A model generated the notes under the pieces. It saw only the letters and a list, made by a program, of their open reading frames with translations. It was not told the origin of the DNA and did no database searches. A DNA stretch of 64,000 nt from Paracoccus kondratievae (lineage in GTDB: Bacteria > Pseudomonadota > Alphaproteobacteria > Rhodobacterales > Rhodobacteraceae), in NCBI RefSeq assembly GCF_009301415.1, contig NZ_CP045072.1, positions 97,501 through 161,500 on the forward strand. The letters run 5' to 3'. How positions within the stretch are numbered: position 1 is the stretch's first letter; each line of letters opens with the position of its first letter. Shown piece after piece: positions 11,116 to 19,502 of the stretch. A program made the position numbers and the translations under genes.

Positions 11116-11775
11116 ATGATCGAGCTGCGTGGGCAAACCCTGTCCTATGGCCCCGCTGTGGTGCTGGAAAACGTTACCCTGACGATCCGGCAGGGTGAGC
11201 GTGTGGCACTGCTTGGCCGCAGCGGGGCGGGCAAATCGACGCTGCTGGCGGCGATCCGCGAAAAGGCCATGGTCGCGGGAAAAGAGGTGGCACTGGTCCC
11301 CCAGGACAATGCGCTGGTCCCGCAGCTAAGCCTTTTTCACAACGTCCATATGGGCCGCCTGCATCGTCATTCGGCGCTATACAATCTGGTCACGCTGTTG
11401 CGTCCCTTTCGTCGCGACCGGGCCGAAGTTTCCGAACTGACCCGCGAACTGGGGCTTGAGCCGCCGGTTGATCAGCCGGTCGAGCGGCTTTCGGGCGGGC
11501 AGCGCCAGCGCACCGCCGTGGCGCGGGCCATTCATGGCGGTGGCGAGGTGCTGCTGGCGGATGAGCCTGTCTCGGCGCTGGATGAAAAGCAGGCACCTGA
11601 GGTGCTGGCGACGCTGATCTCACGTTTTCCGACTTCGGTGATCTCGCTGCATGATGTCGGGCTGGCGCAGGCATATTGCACGCGACTGGTCGGGCTAAAG
11701 GACCGGCGCATCATCTTTGACATGCCGGCAGGCGAACAGAATGCTGCCGACATCGATCATCTCTATGCCCGCTGA
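11116..11775 (+). CDS. ABC transporter ATP-binding protein (PhnC-like) of the putative selenium importer
   Basis: This 219-residue ATPase has Walker A LLGRSGAGKST, the signature LSGGQRQRTAVARAI, Walker B EVLLADEPVSALDE and the H-loop SLHDV. The insert VPQLSLFHNVHMGRLHRHS is typical of the PhnC subgroup. It starts 9 bases after the binding protein, and its end overlaps the permease start by 11 bases, so the three genes are co-translated. It would energise the fused permease downstream. Confidence 0.88.
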   Translation: MIELRGQTLSYGPAVVLENVTLTIRQGERVALLGRSGAGKSTLLAAIREKAMVAGKEVALVPQDNALVPQLSLFHNVHMGRLHRHSALYNLVTLLRPFRRDRAEVSELTRELGLEPPVDQPVERLSGGQRQRTAVARAIHGGGEVLLADEPVSALDEKQAPEVLATLISRFPTSVISLHDVGLAQAYCTRLVGLKDRRIIFDMPAGEQNAADIDHLYAR

Positions 11776-13288
11776 GCGCGAGGCCAAGCCGTCCCTGCGC
11801 CGGTTGCAGGTCGTCTGGATCGCGCTGACGCTGGCCGCGCTGGCACTGTTCGCGGCCGATTTGCAGATCAGCGCGCCGTCCCCCGGGGCGGTGCTCAAGG
11901 CACTGGCGATGGGCTTTGCCCGCCCCGATTTCGCGGCGCTGGAAAACCTGAGGCAGGCGCTGCTGTTGACGCTGACCGTGGCCTTTGGCGGCGTCGCCAT
12001 TGGCGCGGTTGCGGGTTTTGCCATGGCACTGCTTTGGGGCTGGCGTGCGGTCAGGATGCTGTCGCTGTCCCTGCGCAGCGTGCATGAGCTGATCTGGGCG
12101 CTGTTCATCATGACGGTGACCGGGCCCGAACCCATCGCGGCGGTGCTGGCCTTGGCGCTGTCCTATAGCGGCATATTTGCCAAGGTGTTTGGCGAAATCC
12201 TTGACGAGGCTGACCCGCGCCCGCGCGACGCCCTGCCCGGGCGCGGAATGACTCTTTCGGGGCTGATCTATGCGCGGCTGGTGCCCAGCCTGCCGGCATT
12301 CTGGAGCTATTTCTGCTATCGTATCGAATGCGGCATCCGCTCCAGCGCGGTGCTGGGCTTTGTCGGCCTGCCGACGCTGGGGTTTGAGCTTGATACCCTG
12401 TTCAAACAAGGCCGTTACGACGGTGCGGCGGCCGTGCTTTTGCTGATCTATGCGCTGATCCTCAGCCAGTCGCTGTGGCTGCGTCGCAGGCTGGTGCCGC
12501 TTTATGTTCTGGGCGCGCTGGCCTATCTCGCCTCACTGTCGCAAGGGCCGGTCTCGGCTGCCGGTCTGTGGCAGCTGATCGGGGTCGATATGGTCCCGGC
12601 CCCTCTGCGAGGCGCTGATCCGGGCGCGGCCGGAACTTGGCGCGCCTTTGGCGACTGGCTGTGGCGGCTCGTCTCACACGAGGTGCTGCCGGGGGCATGG
12701 GCGACGGTGCTGGTCAGCTATCTGGCCTTTGTTCTGTGCGGCATCATCGCGCTTTTTGCCTTTCCGCTGATCGTTCCGGCACTGGCTGGCAGGATCGGCT
12801 CGGGCTTTGGCCATGTGGTGCTGGTGATCCTGCGCTCTACCCCGGAATATATGCTGGTCTTTGTCGGGGTGCAGGTCTTTGGCCCCTCGATGCTGCCGGC
12901 GGTGCTGGCGCTGGGGCTGCACAATGGCGCGATCATCGCCCATCTGATCGGCCGGGAGGCGACAAGGATCGTGCCCGGCCTGCGTCCCGACCGCCCGAAG
13001 GGCGCCGGGCTATATGCCTATGAGCTGGTGCCGCGTGTTTCGTCCGGGCTGATTGCTTATCTGTTCTATCGCGGCGAGATCATCCTGCGTGAAAGCATGA
13101 TCCTGGGCATTCTGGGCATCGCCACGCTGGGCTTTTATGTCGATAGTGCCATTGCCACCTTGCGTTTTGATCGCGCGGCGGTGCTGGTCGTGGCGATGAT
13201 GCTGCTGACGGCGCTGGTCGACTGGGGGTCGCGGGCGCTGCGGCGCAGGCTGCGGGTCGGGGCGGCTTCGACCCGGCCCTATTGCTAG
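11765..13288 (+). CDS. Double-domain ABC permease (fused PhnE-PhnE) of the putative selenium importer
   Basis: The 507-residue membrane protein contains two complete permease halves. The first carries RSVHELIWALFIMTVTGPEP and an EAA-like loop (GLIYARLVPSLPAFWSYFCY). The second carries LRSTPEYMLVFVGVQVFGPS and YAYELVPRVSSGLIAYLFYR. Each half is a PhnE-type unit, so one polypeptide supplies both transmembrane domains. The ATG at 11765 is chosen because it begins the family-like N-terminus and overlaps the ATPase stop; the longer frame is a shadow. Confidence 0.86.
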   Translation: MPAEREAKPSLRRLQVVWIALTLAALALFAADLQISAPSPGAVLKALAMGFARPDFAALENLRQALLLTLTVAFGGVAIGAVAGFAMALLWGWRAVRMLSLSLRSVHELIWALFIMTVTGPEPIAAVLALALSYSGIFAKVFGEILDEADPRPRDALPGRGMTLSGLIYARLVPSLPAFWSYFCYRIECGIRSSAVLGFVGLPTLGFELDTLFKQGRYDGAAAVLLLIYALILSQSLWLRRRLVPLYVLGALAYLASLSQGPVSAAGLWQLIGVDMVPAPLRGADPGAAGTWRAFGDWLWRLVSHEVLPGAWATVLVSYLAFVLCGIIALFAFPLIVPALAGRIGSGFGHVVLVILRSTPEYMLVFVGVQVFGPSMLPAVLALGLHNGAIIAHLIGREATRIVPGLRPDRPKGAGLYAYELVPRVSSGLIAYLFYRGEIILRESMILGILGIATLGFYVDSAIATLRFDRAAVLVVAMMLLTALVDWGSRALRRRLRVGAASTRPYC

Positions 13289-13291
13289 GTC

Positions 13292-14185
13292 TTAACCCGG
13301 CAGGCCGCTGATGCGCATGGCGGCAAAGCGTTCGCGCAACCATCGCGCCGCCGGTCCGCTGGGCCGCTGCTTGTGCCAGACCATCTCCAGCGCAACCGGC
13401 CAGTCGGCCCCGTCAAAACGCAGCGGCGGTATGACCAGATCCTCGCGGACGGGAGAGTTCTCGATGATATGGTCAGGGACCAAAGCCCAGCCGATACCCT
13501 GCCGGACCAGTTGCAGGATCACCCAGTGGCTTTCGACCCACCAGACCTCGGCCGCGGTGCGCAGGCGCTGTTTTTCCGGGCCTTCGCTGCGGACCGCAAC
13601 CATAAGCTGGCGGTGTCGCTTGAGTTCTTCGAAATCAATCGCGCCATTGGCCAAAGGGTGGTTCTTGCCGCAGACCAGTTGCAGCGGCACCCAGCCCAGC
13701 GTGTGAAAGCCGATCTCGGCCGGCAGAATCTCCTGCCGCCACATCACGCCGATATCGGCCTTGCCATCCAGCACCAGCCGGCTGACGTCCTCCATCATCG
13801 GAAACAGCAGCTCCAGCTCTACATGCGGGAAGTGGGCGGCGAAATCGGCAAATAGTGCAGCCAGAGGCTTTTCCGGATAAAGCTCGTCCACGGCAACGAC
13901 CAGCCGATGCTCGACATGGGCGGTGAAACTGGCGGCGACACCAATCAGATGCTCGCGCCGGTCCAGCACCACCCGTGCTTCGGCAAGCAGCCGTTCGCCG
14001 GCCGGGGTCAGGACCGGGTTGCGGCCCTGGCGGCTGAAAAGTTCGATCCCAAGGTCGTCTTCAAGGTTCGATACCTGTGTGCTGATTGCCGACTGAGCCT
14101 TGCGCAGCACCCGTCCGGCGGCCGAGAACGAGCCGCTTTCGGCGGTGGCGACAAAAGCCTGCAATTGATCCAGTGTGACAGTCAT
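13292..14185 (-). CDS. LysR-family transcriptional regulator (AceR-like position)
   Basis: The 297-residue regulator has an N-terminal winged helix-turn-helix (LDQLQAFVATAESGSFSAAG...AQSAISTQVSNLEDDLG) and a type-2 periplasmic-binding-like effector domain (from about residue 90). It is divergent from the PACE efflux gene with an 83-base gap. In Acinetobacter the LysR protein AceR controls aceI in the same arrangement, so it is likely the local activator. It ends 4 bases from the selenium permease, convergently. Confidence 0.88.
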   Translation of the reverse strand: MTVTLDQLQAFVATAESGSFSAAGRVLRKAQSAISTQVSNLEDDLGIELFSRQGRNPVLTPAGERLLAEARVVLDRREHLIGVAASFTAHVEHRLVVAVDELYPEKPLAALFADFAAHFPHVELELLFPMMEDVSRLVLDGKADIGVMWRQEILPAEIGFHTLGWVPLQLVCGKNHPLANGAIDFEELKRHRQLMVAVRSEGPEKQRLRTAAEVWWVESHWVILQLVRQGIGWALVPDHIIENSPVREDLVIPPLRFDGADWPVALEMVWHKQRPSGPAARWLRERFAAMRISGLPG

Positions 14186-14268
14186 CTATCAGAAAATCAG
14201 ATGGTATCTAACTTGGTACTCCGGGAAATACAGATAGAAAGCGCATCAAGCAATAACGAGGAATCATT

Positions 14269-14718
14269 ATGACGATGCGCAGTTTTCCAGACCGCGTACG
14301 GCACGCCATCAGCTTCGAGCTGATCGGTCTGGTGATTGTCACCCCGCTGACCGCCTGGATCTATGACAAACCGATGCTCGACATGGGCGTCGTCGGCGTG
14401 GGCGCGGCGACGGCGGCGACGGTCTGGAATTTTGTCTTCAACCTTGGTTTCGACCATGCCATGCGGCGCTGGGTCGGGCATGTCCAAAAGGCGGTTCACC
14501 ACCGCCTGTTGCATACGATGCTGTTCGAGCTGGGTTTGCTGATCATGCTGTTGCCGCCGATGGCGTGGTATCTGGGCATGACGCTGTGGCAGACGCTCAT
14601 GCTCGATCTGTTCATCGTGGCGTTCTATCTGGTCTATAACTTTGTCTTTAACATCGCTTACGACCGGCTGTTTCCGTTGCCCCACGATCACCGGCCCGGG
14701 CAGGGTCAGCCGGCCTAG
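14269..14718 (+). CDS. PACE-family multidrug/biocide efflux transporter
   Basis: The 149-residue protein consists of two tandem bacterial-transmembrane-pair (BTP) units, each of two helices: RVRHAISFELIGLVIVTPL ... VWNFVFNLGFDHAMRRW and HHRLLHTMLFELGLLIMLLP ... FYLVYNFVFNIAYDRLFPL. This repeated E-xx-GL and N-F-x-F-N pattern is the hallmark of AceI-like PACE proteins that export chlorhexidine, acriflavine and short polyamines. GAGGA precedes the ATG. Confidence 0.92.
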   Translation: MTMRSFPDRVRHAISFELIGLVIVTPLTAWIYDKPMLDMGVVGVGAATAATVWNFVFNLGFDHAMRRWVGHVQKAVHHRLLHTMLFELGLLIMLLPPMAWYLGMTLWQTLMLDLFIVAFYLVYNFVFNIAYDRLFPLPHDHRPGQGQPA

Positions 14719-15599
14719 GCCGGATCGCAGGATATTTCGTCCAGCAGAAAGGCGCGGAACTTGCGGATAGCGGGACGGTTGCGGCGGCCTTTGGGATAGA
14801 CCAGCCAAAAGCTGCGGCCGTTCTGTGCCACCAGCGGAAAGGGCTGGATCAGGCTGCCTGTTGCCAGCTCAAACCGGAAAAAGCGCGGCGTCAGCAGTGC
14901 CACGCCGTAACCCTCCAGCGCCGCCCGCGCCTCGTGCAGGTCTGTCGACAGGGTCAGGCCGGGGCGCGGCGGCGTTTCCCAGAAATCCACCCCTGCCGCG
15001 CGCATCCACACCGCCCAGTTCGGGTCAACCCGATCCAGCAGCGGCAGTTTCAGCAGATCGGCGGGTTCACGCAGGTCATGCTTTTTCGCCAGTTCAGGCG
15101 ACAGCATGGGCGTGTACTCGATCGACATAAGGAAATGTGATTCCAGCCCGGGCCAGTCTCCGTCACCGGCGCGGATCGCCACGCTGATATCCTCGCGCCC
15201 GAAATCGACCAGATTGTCGCTGGTCTCCAGTCTGACGGCAAGGTTGGGGTGGTTCATCTGGAATTTGCCCAGCCGCGGCGACAGCCAGGCCCCGGCAAAA
15301 GTCGGCACGGTCGAGATCGACAGGGTCGAGACCGAATCTGCCGAAGGATCGGCAAAAGCCTCGCGCAGCATGTCAAAGGCATCAATGGTCGGGCGGGCAA
15401 ACAATGCCCCCGTTTCGGTCAGGGTGATTCCGCGCGGTTTGCGCAGAAACAGCGGCATGCCCAGCCGCTCTTCCAGCAGGCGGATCTGATAGCTGACTGC
15501 CGCCTGGGACATGCCCAGCTCCTGTGCGGCGCGGGTAAAGCTCAGGTGCCGCGCCACCGCCTCAAAGGCGCGCAGGGCGGCAAGCGGGGGAATAGACAT
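14715..15599 (-). CDS. LysR-family transcriptional regulator (GcvA-like)
   Basis: The 294-residue protein begins IPPLAALRAFEAVARHLSFT...GMSQAAVSYQIRLLEERLG, the typical GcvA-subfamily helix-turn-helix. The effector-binding domain follows, with STVPTFAGAWLSPRL and a GYGVALL segment. It overlaps the PACE gene end by 4 bases and is divergent from a DUF1127 gene. A perfect dyad cataag-N5-cttatg covers its start codon, suggesting autoregulation. The target pathway is unknown. Confidence 0.9.
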   Translation of the reverse strand: MSIPPLAALRAFEAVARHLSFTRAAQELGMSQAAVSYQIRLLEERLGMPLFLRKPRGITLTETGALFARPTIDAFDMLREAFADPSADSVSTLSISTVPTFAGAWLSPRLGKFQMNHPNLAVRLETSDNLVDFGREDISVAIRAGDGDWPGLESHFLMSIEYTPMLSPELAKKHDLREPADLLKLPLLDRVDPNWAVWMRAAGVDFWETPPRPGLTLSTDLHEARAALEGYGVALLTPRFFRFELATGSLIQPFPLVAQNGRSFWLVYPKGRRNRPAIRKFRAFLLDEISCDPA

Positions 15600-15613
15600 A
15601 AGCCTGCCTTATG
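15597..15613. promoter_or_regulatory. Candidate LysR operator (cataag-N5-cttatg)
   Basis: A perfect 6-5-6 inverted repeat overlaps the start codon of the minus-strand LysR gene and lies in the divergent region upstream of the DUF1127 gene. Dyads of this kind are typical LysR sites, but this one is only a sequence observation. Confidence 0.35.
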
Positions 15614-15703
15614 AAAGCGTACTGAGGCTTTGTTGGCCATCGTCGAGGAAACCTAGCATGATCAGGTCATTGTTCAATAACGATCACCGAAAGGAGGACT
15701 TAA

Positions 15704-15964
15704 ATGTCCGACAATCTTGCATGCGAGCGTCAACGTCCGCTGTTCTCGGGACTGGCCAGGATGCTGTTCGGTGTATTGCGCCGGGATAAGCCCGGCCTAT
15801 CCTCATGCCCTGATCGCATGGCGGCGCTGGATCATCCCGAAACCCGCAAGGCGCTGGCCGAACTGCCGCCCCATCTTTTGCGCGATATCGGCGCGTCTGA
15901 TGCACGCAGCGATACCACTCCGGCCCCGCAAGAGGGCGACGCTCTGCGTCGTCACCTTTGGTAG
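15704..15964 (+). CDS. DUF1127 (YjiS-like) small basic protein
   Basis: An 86-residue protein preceded by aaaggagg. The C-terminal half HPETRKALAELPPHLLRDIGA matches the DUF1127 pattern 'L..L.dh.LrDIGl' of small arginine-rich proteins, some of which act as RNA-associated regulators of phosphate or C1 metabolism in alphaproteobacteria. The N-terminal half is unusual and less conserved. It is alone, divergent from a LysR gene. Confidence 0.75.
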   Translation: MSDNLACERQRPLFSGLARMLFGVLRRDKPGLSSCPDRMAALDHPETRKALAELPPHLLRDIGASDARSDTTPAPQEGDALRRHLW

Positions 15965-15968
15965 CACC

Positions 15969-16928
15969 TTAGCGCGGGGCGCTTTTGCGCACCGTTTCCC
16001 CAAAAGCGCGGCGATAGGCCCGCGCCAGGGTCGCTGCTGATGAAAACCCGGTACGCGAGGCGATTTCGCCCAGCGTCAGCCGGGTTTCCAAAGCCAGTGC
16101 CCGGGCGTGGGACAGCCGGATCTGCCGGTAATATCCGCCTGCCGACAGGCCCAGATGGGCGTGAAAAAGCCGATCCATGCTGCGCGTGGACAGGGCCGCA
16201 CGCTCGGCAATCCGGGGCAGGGGCAACGGCTGCTCGGCCGTCTCACGCATGGCAACGATGGCGCGCTGCAGCGAAGGTGGCAGCGCGCTGTCAGTCATCC
16301 GGCTGGGCAATTGCCACTCGACCGGGTCGGTGCTGCGTCCCATGACCCGGCCAAACATATTCGCCACGTCAAAGCGCAGCGCCTCACCTGCCTGCGCGCC
16401 GATCAGGTCCAACGACCAGCTGAGCACGCTTTGCGCGCCTCCGCAGGTGACGATATTGCCATCGGTGGCATAAGGGTCTGGAACCACTGTGATTTCTGGA
16501 AATGCCTCGGCCAGCGCCTCACGCTCCATCCAGTGAATGGCGGCGCGGCGTCCGGCAAGCAGCCCCAGCCGTGCCAGCAGCCAGGCCCCGGTATCGATAC
16601 CACCCACGACCGGCAGGCCACGTGCCTTGCGCAGTACTGCCTGCGCCGAATCGCGCTGCAGATGGTCGCGCATTCCGTAGCCCGATACGAGAATCAGCGC
16701 ATCCGTTGCCCCTACCCGATCCAGCGGCAGATCGACCGAGATCGCCAGCCGCGACGAACTGGTCACCGGCCCTCCGTCAAGCGATGTGATCTGCCAGGAA
16801 AACAGCCGCTGCCCCGAAAGGTCGCGCGCCGCCCGCAGGGGCTCGATGGCGCTGGCCAGCACCATGTTCGAAAATCCATCGAACAGCAGAAAGGTCAGAT
16901 GCAGCGGAGATTTTGACGGCATAGGCAA
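15969..16928 (-). CDS. cdhR: GlxA-type AraC-family regulator of carnitine catabolism (CdhR-like)
   Basis: The 319-residue protein has an N-terminal DJ-1/PfpI-like domain (LTFLLFDGFSNMVLASAIEP, with GGIDTGAWLLARLGLL) and a C-terminal AraC double helix-turn-helix (LPRIAERAALSTRSMDRLF ... GEIASRTGFSSAATLARAYR). This architecture is that of CdhR/GbdR/ArgR-type regulators that respond to carnitine, glycine betaine or arginine. Divergence from the dehydrocarnitine-cleaving gene points to CdhR. The gene symbol is inferred from context. Confidence 0.85.
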   Translation of the reverse strand: MPMPSKSPLHLTFLLFDGFSNMVLASAIEPLRAARDLSGQRLFSWQITSLDGGPVTSSSRLAISVDLPLDRVGATDALILVSGYGMRDHLQRDSAQAVLRKARGLPVVGGIDTGAWLLARLGLLAGRRAAIHWMEREALAEAFPEITVVPDPYATDGNIVTCGGAQSVLSWSLDLIGAQAGEALRFDVANMFGRVMGRSTDPVEWQLPSRMTDSALPPSLQRAIVAMRETAEQPLPLPRIAERAALSTRSMDRLFHAHLGLSAGGYYRQIRLSHARALALETRLTLGEIASRTGFSSAATLARAYRRAFGETVRKSAPR

Positions 16929-16931
16929 AGA

Positions 16932-16993
16932 TTATGGCGAAATCAGCCAATCATGCCAGCAAATTTGCTGTCACGTTGATTTCCAAGCCATAA
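16932..16993. promoter_or_regulatory. Dyad-rich divergent regulatory region of the carnitine locus
   Basis: The cdhR-cdhC gap contains a perfect 14-base palindrome (cagcaaatttgctg, 16957-16970). It is flanked by an imperfect inverted pair, ttatggcgaaatc (16932-16944) and gatttccaagccataa (16978-16993), equal except for a 3-base insertion. This is a plausible operator set for the divergent regulator. Confidence 0.5.
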
Positions 16994-17009
16994 ATTGCCG
17001 GAGTTACTA

Positions 17010-17897
17010 ATGAACCGTGACGTCTTCATCACCTGTGCGGTGACGGGTTCGGGTCAGAGCCACAAGAAATCGAATCTGGTGCCGATCACGCCCAAAGAAA
17101 TCGCCGATTCCTGCATCGAGGCGGCGAAAGCGGGCGCGGCCATTGCCCATGTACATGTGCGCAACCCTGAAACCGGCGCCCCGTCGCGCGATCCCGCGCT
17201 GTACCGCGAGGTGGTGGACCGTGTGCGCTCGGCCGATGTCGATGTGGTGCTGAACCTGACGGCGGGGATGGGCGGCGATATCGTGCTTGGCTCGGCCGAA
17301 GCGCCCCTGCCCCTGTCGCCGCAATCCGACATCGTCGGCGCAAGTGAGCGTCTGGTGCATGTCGAAGAGTTGCTGCCCGAGATCTGCACACTTGACTGCG
17401 GCACGATGAACTTTGCCGAAGCCGATTACGTCATGACGAACACCCCCGGCACCCTGCGCGCCATGGCTGCACGCATTCAGGCCGCGGGTGTCCGCCCCGA
17501 GATCGAGGTTTTTGACACCGGCCATCTGTGGCTTGCCAGGACGCTGGTCGATGAGGGGCTGATTGACGATCCGGTGATGATCCAGCTGTGTATGGGTATC
17601 CCCTATGGCGCGCCATCTGATCCCAACAGCCTGATGGCGATGGTGAACAACATCCCGCCCGGCTGGGTCTATTCGATGTTCTCGATCGGGCGGATGCAGC
17701 TGCCTTATGTGGCACAGGCCGCTTTGGCCGGCGGCAATGTCCGGGTCGGGCTTGAGGACAACATCTGGCTGGACAAGGGTGTGCTGGCCAGTAACGGCGA
17801 TCTGGTCGAGCGTGCGACCACCATCCTGACCGCCATGGGCTGCCGGATCCTTGGACCGCAGGAGGTGCGCGAAAAGCTGAAACTGACCCGGCGCTGA
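17010..17897 (+). CDS. cdhC: 3-dehydrocarnitine cleavage enzyme (BKACE / DUF849 family)
   Basis: A 295-residue TIM-barrel beta-keto acid cleavage enzyme. The zinc-binding pair is in AGAAIAHVHVRN (H47, H49), with VVLNLTAGMGG, FDTGHLWLA, GIPYGAPSD and RVGLEDNIW as further family blocks. In carnitine catabolism this family condenses 3-dehydrocarnitine with acetyl-CoA to give betainyl-CoA and acetoacetate. The carnitine dehydrogenase-thioesterase gene two genes downstream supports that substrate. ATG 17010 follows ccggag; an earlier TTG would add five residues and is less likely. Confidence 0.88.
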   Translation: MNRDVFITCAVTGSGQSHKKSNLVPITPKEIADSCIEAAKAGAAIAHVHVRNPETGAPSRDPALYREVVDRVRSADVDVVLNLTAGMGGDIVLGSAEAPLPLSPQSDIVGASERLVHVEELLPEICTLDCGTMNFAEADYVMTNTPGTLRAMAARIQAAGVRPEIEVFDTGHLWLARTLVDEGLIDDPVMIQLCMGIPYGAPSDPNSLMAMVNNIPPGWVYSMFSIGRMQLPYVAQAALAGGNVRVGLEDNIWLDKGVLASNGDLVERATTILTAMGCRILGPQEVREKLKLTRR

Positions 17898-17942
17898 GCC
17901 ACAGACCGAACCAATTCATAACATCAAGACAGGGGGTCCATC

Positions 17943-19502
17943 ATGAGTATCAATCTGACGAGGCAAGGGCTGACCCGCCGCGGGGTTCTGGCCGGCGCGG
18001 CGGGGATGGCTGCGGCGGGGCTGATCCTGCCGTGCGGCGCATATGCCCAAACGGCCAAGCGTGGCGGCAGGCTGCGCATCGGCCATCTGGGCGGCGCGAC
18101 CTCGGACACGCTGGACCCTGCGACCTACGCGGCGGGGCCGGTGGTGACGGCGATGCTGGCGGTCTGCAACAACCTGGTCGAGATCGACGCCAAGGGCCGT
18201 GCCGTCCCCGAACTGGCCGAGTTCGAGCCGGATGCCGAGGCCCGTGTCTGGACCTTCCGGCTGAAGGACGGCGTGACCTTTTCCGACGGGCGCAAGCTGA
18301 CGGCGCGGGATGTTATCGCCTCGTTCAACCACCACCGCGGCGATCAGACCAAATCCGGTGCCAAGGGCTCGCTTGAACAGGTCAAGGATATCCGTGCTGA
18401 CGGCGACAATGTGGTGATCTTTGAACTGGTCTCGGGCAATGCCGACTTTGCCTATATGACCTCGGATTATCACTTTGTCATCATGCCCGCGAATGAGGAT
18501 GGCACGCTGGACTGGCAGTCCGGCCTGGGAACCGGCGGCTATGTGCTGGAAAACTTTGAGCCGGGCGTGCGCATCACGCTGAAGCGCCGCGATGACTACT
18601 GGAAACCCGACCGCGCCTGGTTTGACGAGGCGGTGTTGCTGACCATCAACGACGCCACCGCCCGCCAGAATGCGCTGATGACGGGCGAAGTCGATGTCAT
18701 CAACTCGCCTGATCTGGCCACGCTGCACCTGTTGCAGCGCCGCCCCGGCCTGCAGCTGGTCGAGGTGACGGGCACCGCCCATTACACCATGCCGATGTTC
18801 TGTGATCAGGGGCCCTTTACCGATCCGAATGTGCGGCTGGCGCTGAAATATGCCATCGACCGGCAAGAGGTTCTGGACAAGGTGCTGCGCGGTCATGGCC
18901 AGATCGCCAATGACAGCCCCATCGCTCCGGCAAACCGCTTTTATGCCGCCGATCTGGCCCAGAACAGCTATGATCCGGATAAGGCCAGGCATTACCTGAA
19001 ACAGGCGGGGATGGAGGGCCTGAAGGTCGAGATCTCGGCCTCGGACGCGGCCTCGGTCGGGGCGCTCGACATGGTGCAGCTGTTCCAGCAATCGGCCAAG
19101 GCGGCGGGCATCGACCTGACCGTCAAGCGTGAGCCGGACGACGGCTACTGGTCGAATGTCTGGCTGAAAAAGCCCTTCTGCGTCAGCTACTGGAACGGTC
19201 GCCCGACCGAGGATGACATGTTCAGCCTTGTCTATGCCAAAGGGGCCGAATGGAACGAAAGCCACTGGGATAACCAGCGTTTCAACGAGCTGCTGCTAAA
19301 GGCGCGGGCCGAACTGGATGAAAGCCTGCGCGCCGAGATGTATCGCGAAATGCAGGGGCTGGTCTCTCAGGATGGCGGGACGATCATCCCGATTTTTGTG
19401 AACTATATCGACGTGGCCAATGACAAGGTCGCGCATGGCGAGGTGGCGTCGAACCGCTTCCTCGATGGCTGGAAGATCGTGGAACGGTGGTGGCAGGCAT
19501 GA
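17943..19502 (+). CDS. Dipeptide-type (SBP_bac_5) ABC substrate-binding protein, carnitine locus
   Basis: The 519-residue periplasmic protein has a twin-arginine-like leader (TRRGVLAGAAGMAAAGLIL) and family-5 binding-protein features: LDPATYAAGPV, LKDGVTFSDGRKLTARDV, DPNVRLALKYAIDRQEVL and PTEDDMFSLVYAKGAEWNES. Within this locus it probably binds carnitine, an acylcarnitine or a related betaine, but the ligand is inferred. It overlaps the carnitine dehydrogenase start (ATGA) and precedes matching permeases and a double ATPase. Confidence 0.88.
   Translation: MSINLTRQGLTRRGVLAGAAGMAAAGLILPCGAYAQTAKRGGRLRIGHLGGATSDTLDPATYAAGPVVTAMLAVCNNLVEIDAKGRAVPELAEFEPDAEARVWTFRLKDGVTFSDGRKLTARDVIASFNHHRGDQTKSGAKGSLEQVKDIRADGDNVVIFELVSGNADFAYMTSDYHFVIMPANEDGTLDWQSGLGTGGYVLENFEPGVRITLKRRDDYWKPDRAWFDEAVLLTINDATARQNALMTGEVDVINSPDLATLHLLQRRPGLQLVEVTGTAHYTMPMFCDQGPFTDPNVRLALKYAIDRQEVLDKVLRGHGQIANDSPIAPANRFYAADLAQNSYDPDKARHYLKQAGMEGLKVEISASDAASVGALDMVQLFQQSAKAAGIDLTVKREPDDGYWSNVWLKKPFCVSYWNGRPTEDDMFSLVYAKGAEWNESHWDNQRFNELLLKARAELDESLRAEMYREMQGLVSQDGGTIIPIFVNYIDVANDKVAHGEVASNRFLDGWKIVERWWQA

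Noticed and set aside
8947..11136. A 729-codon minus-strand frame opposite selA and the binding-protein gene
   Set aside because: It is a GC-rich antisense shadow rich in Arg, Gly and Gln; the plus strand encodes two clearly recognised families here.
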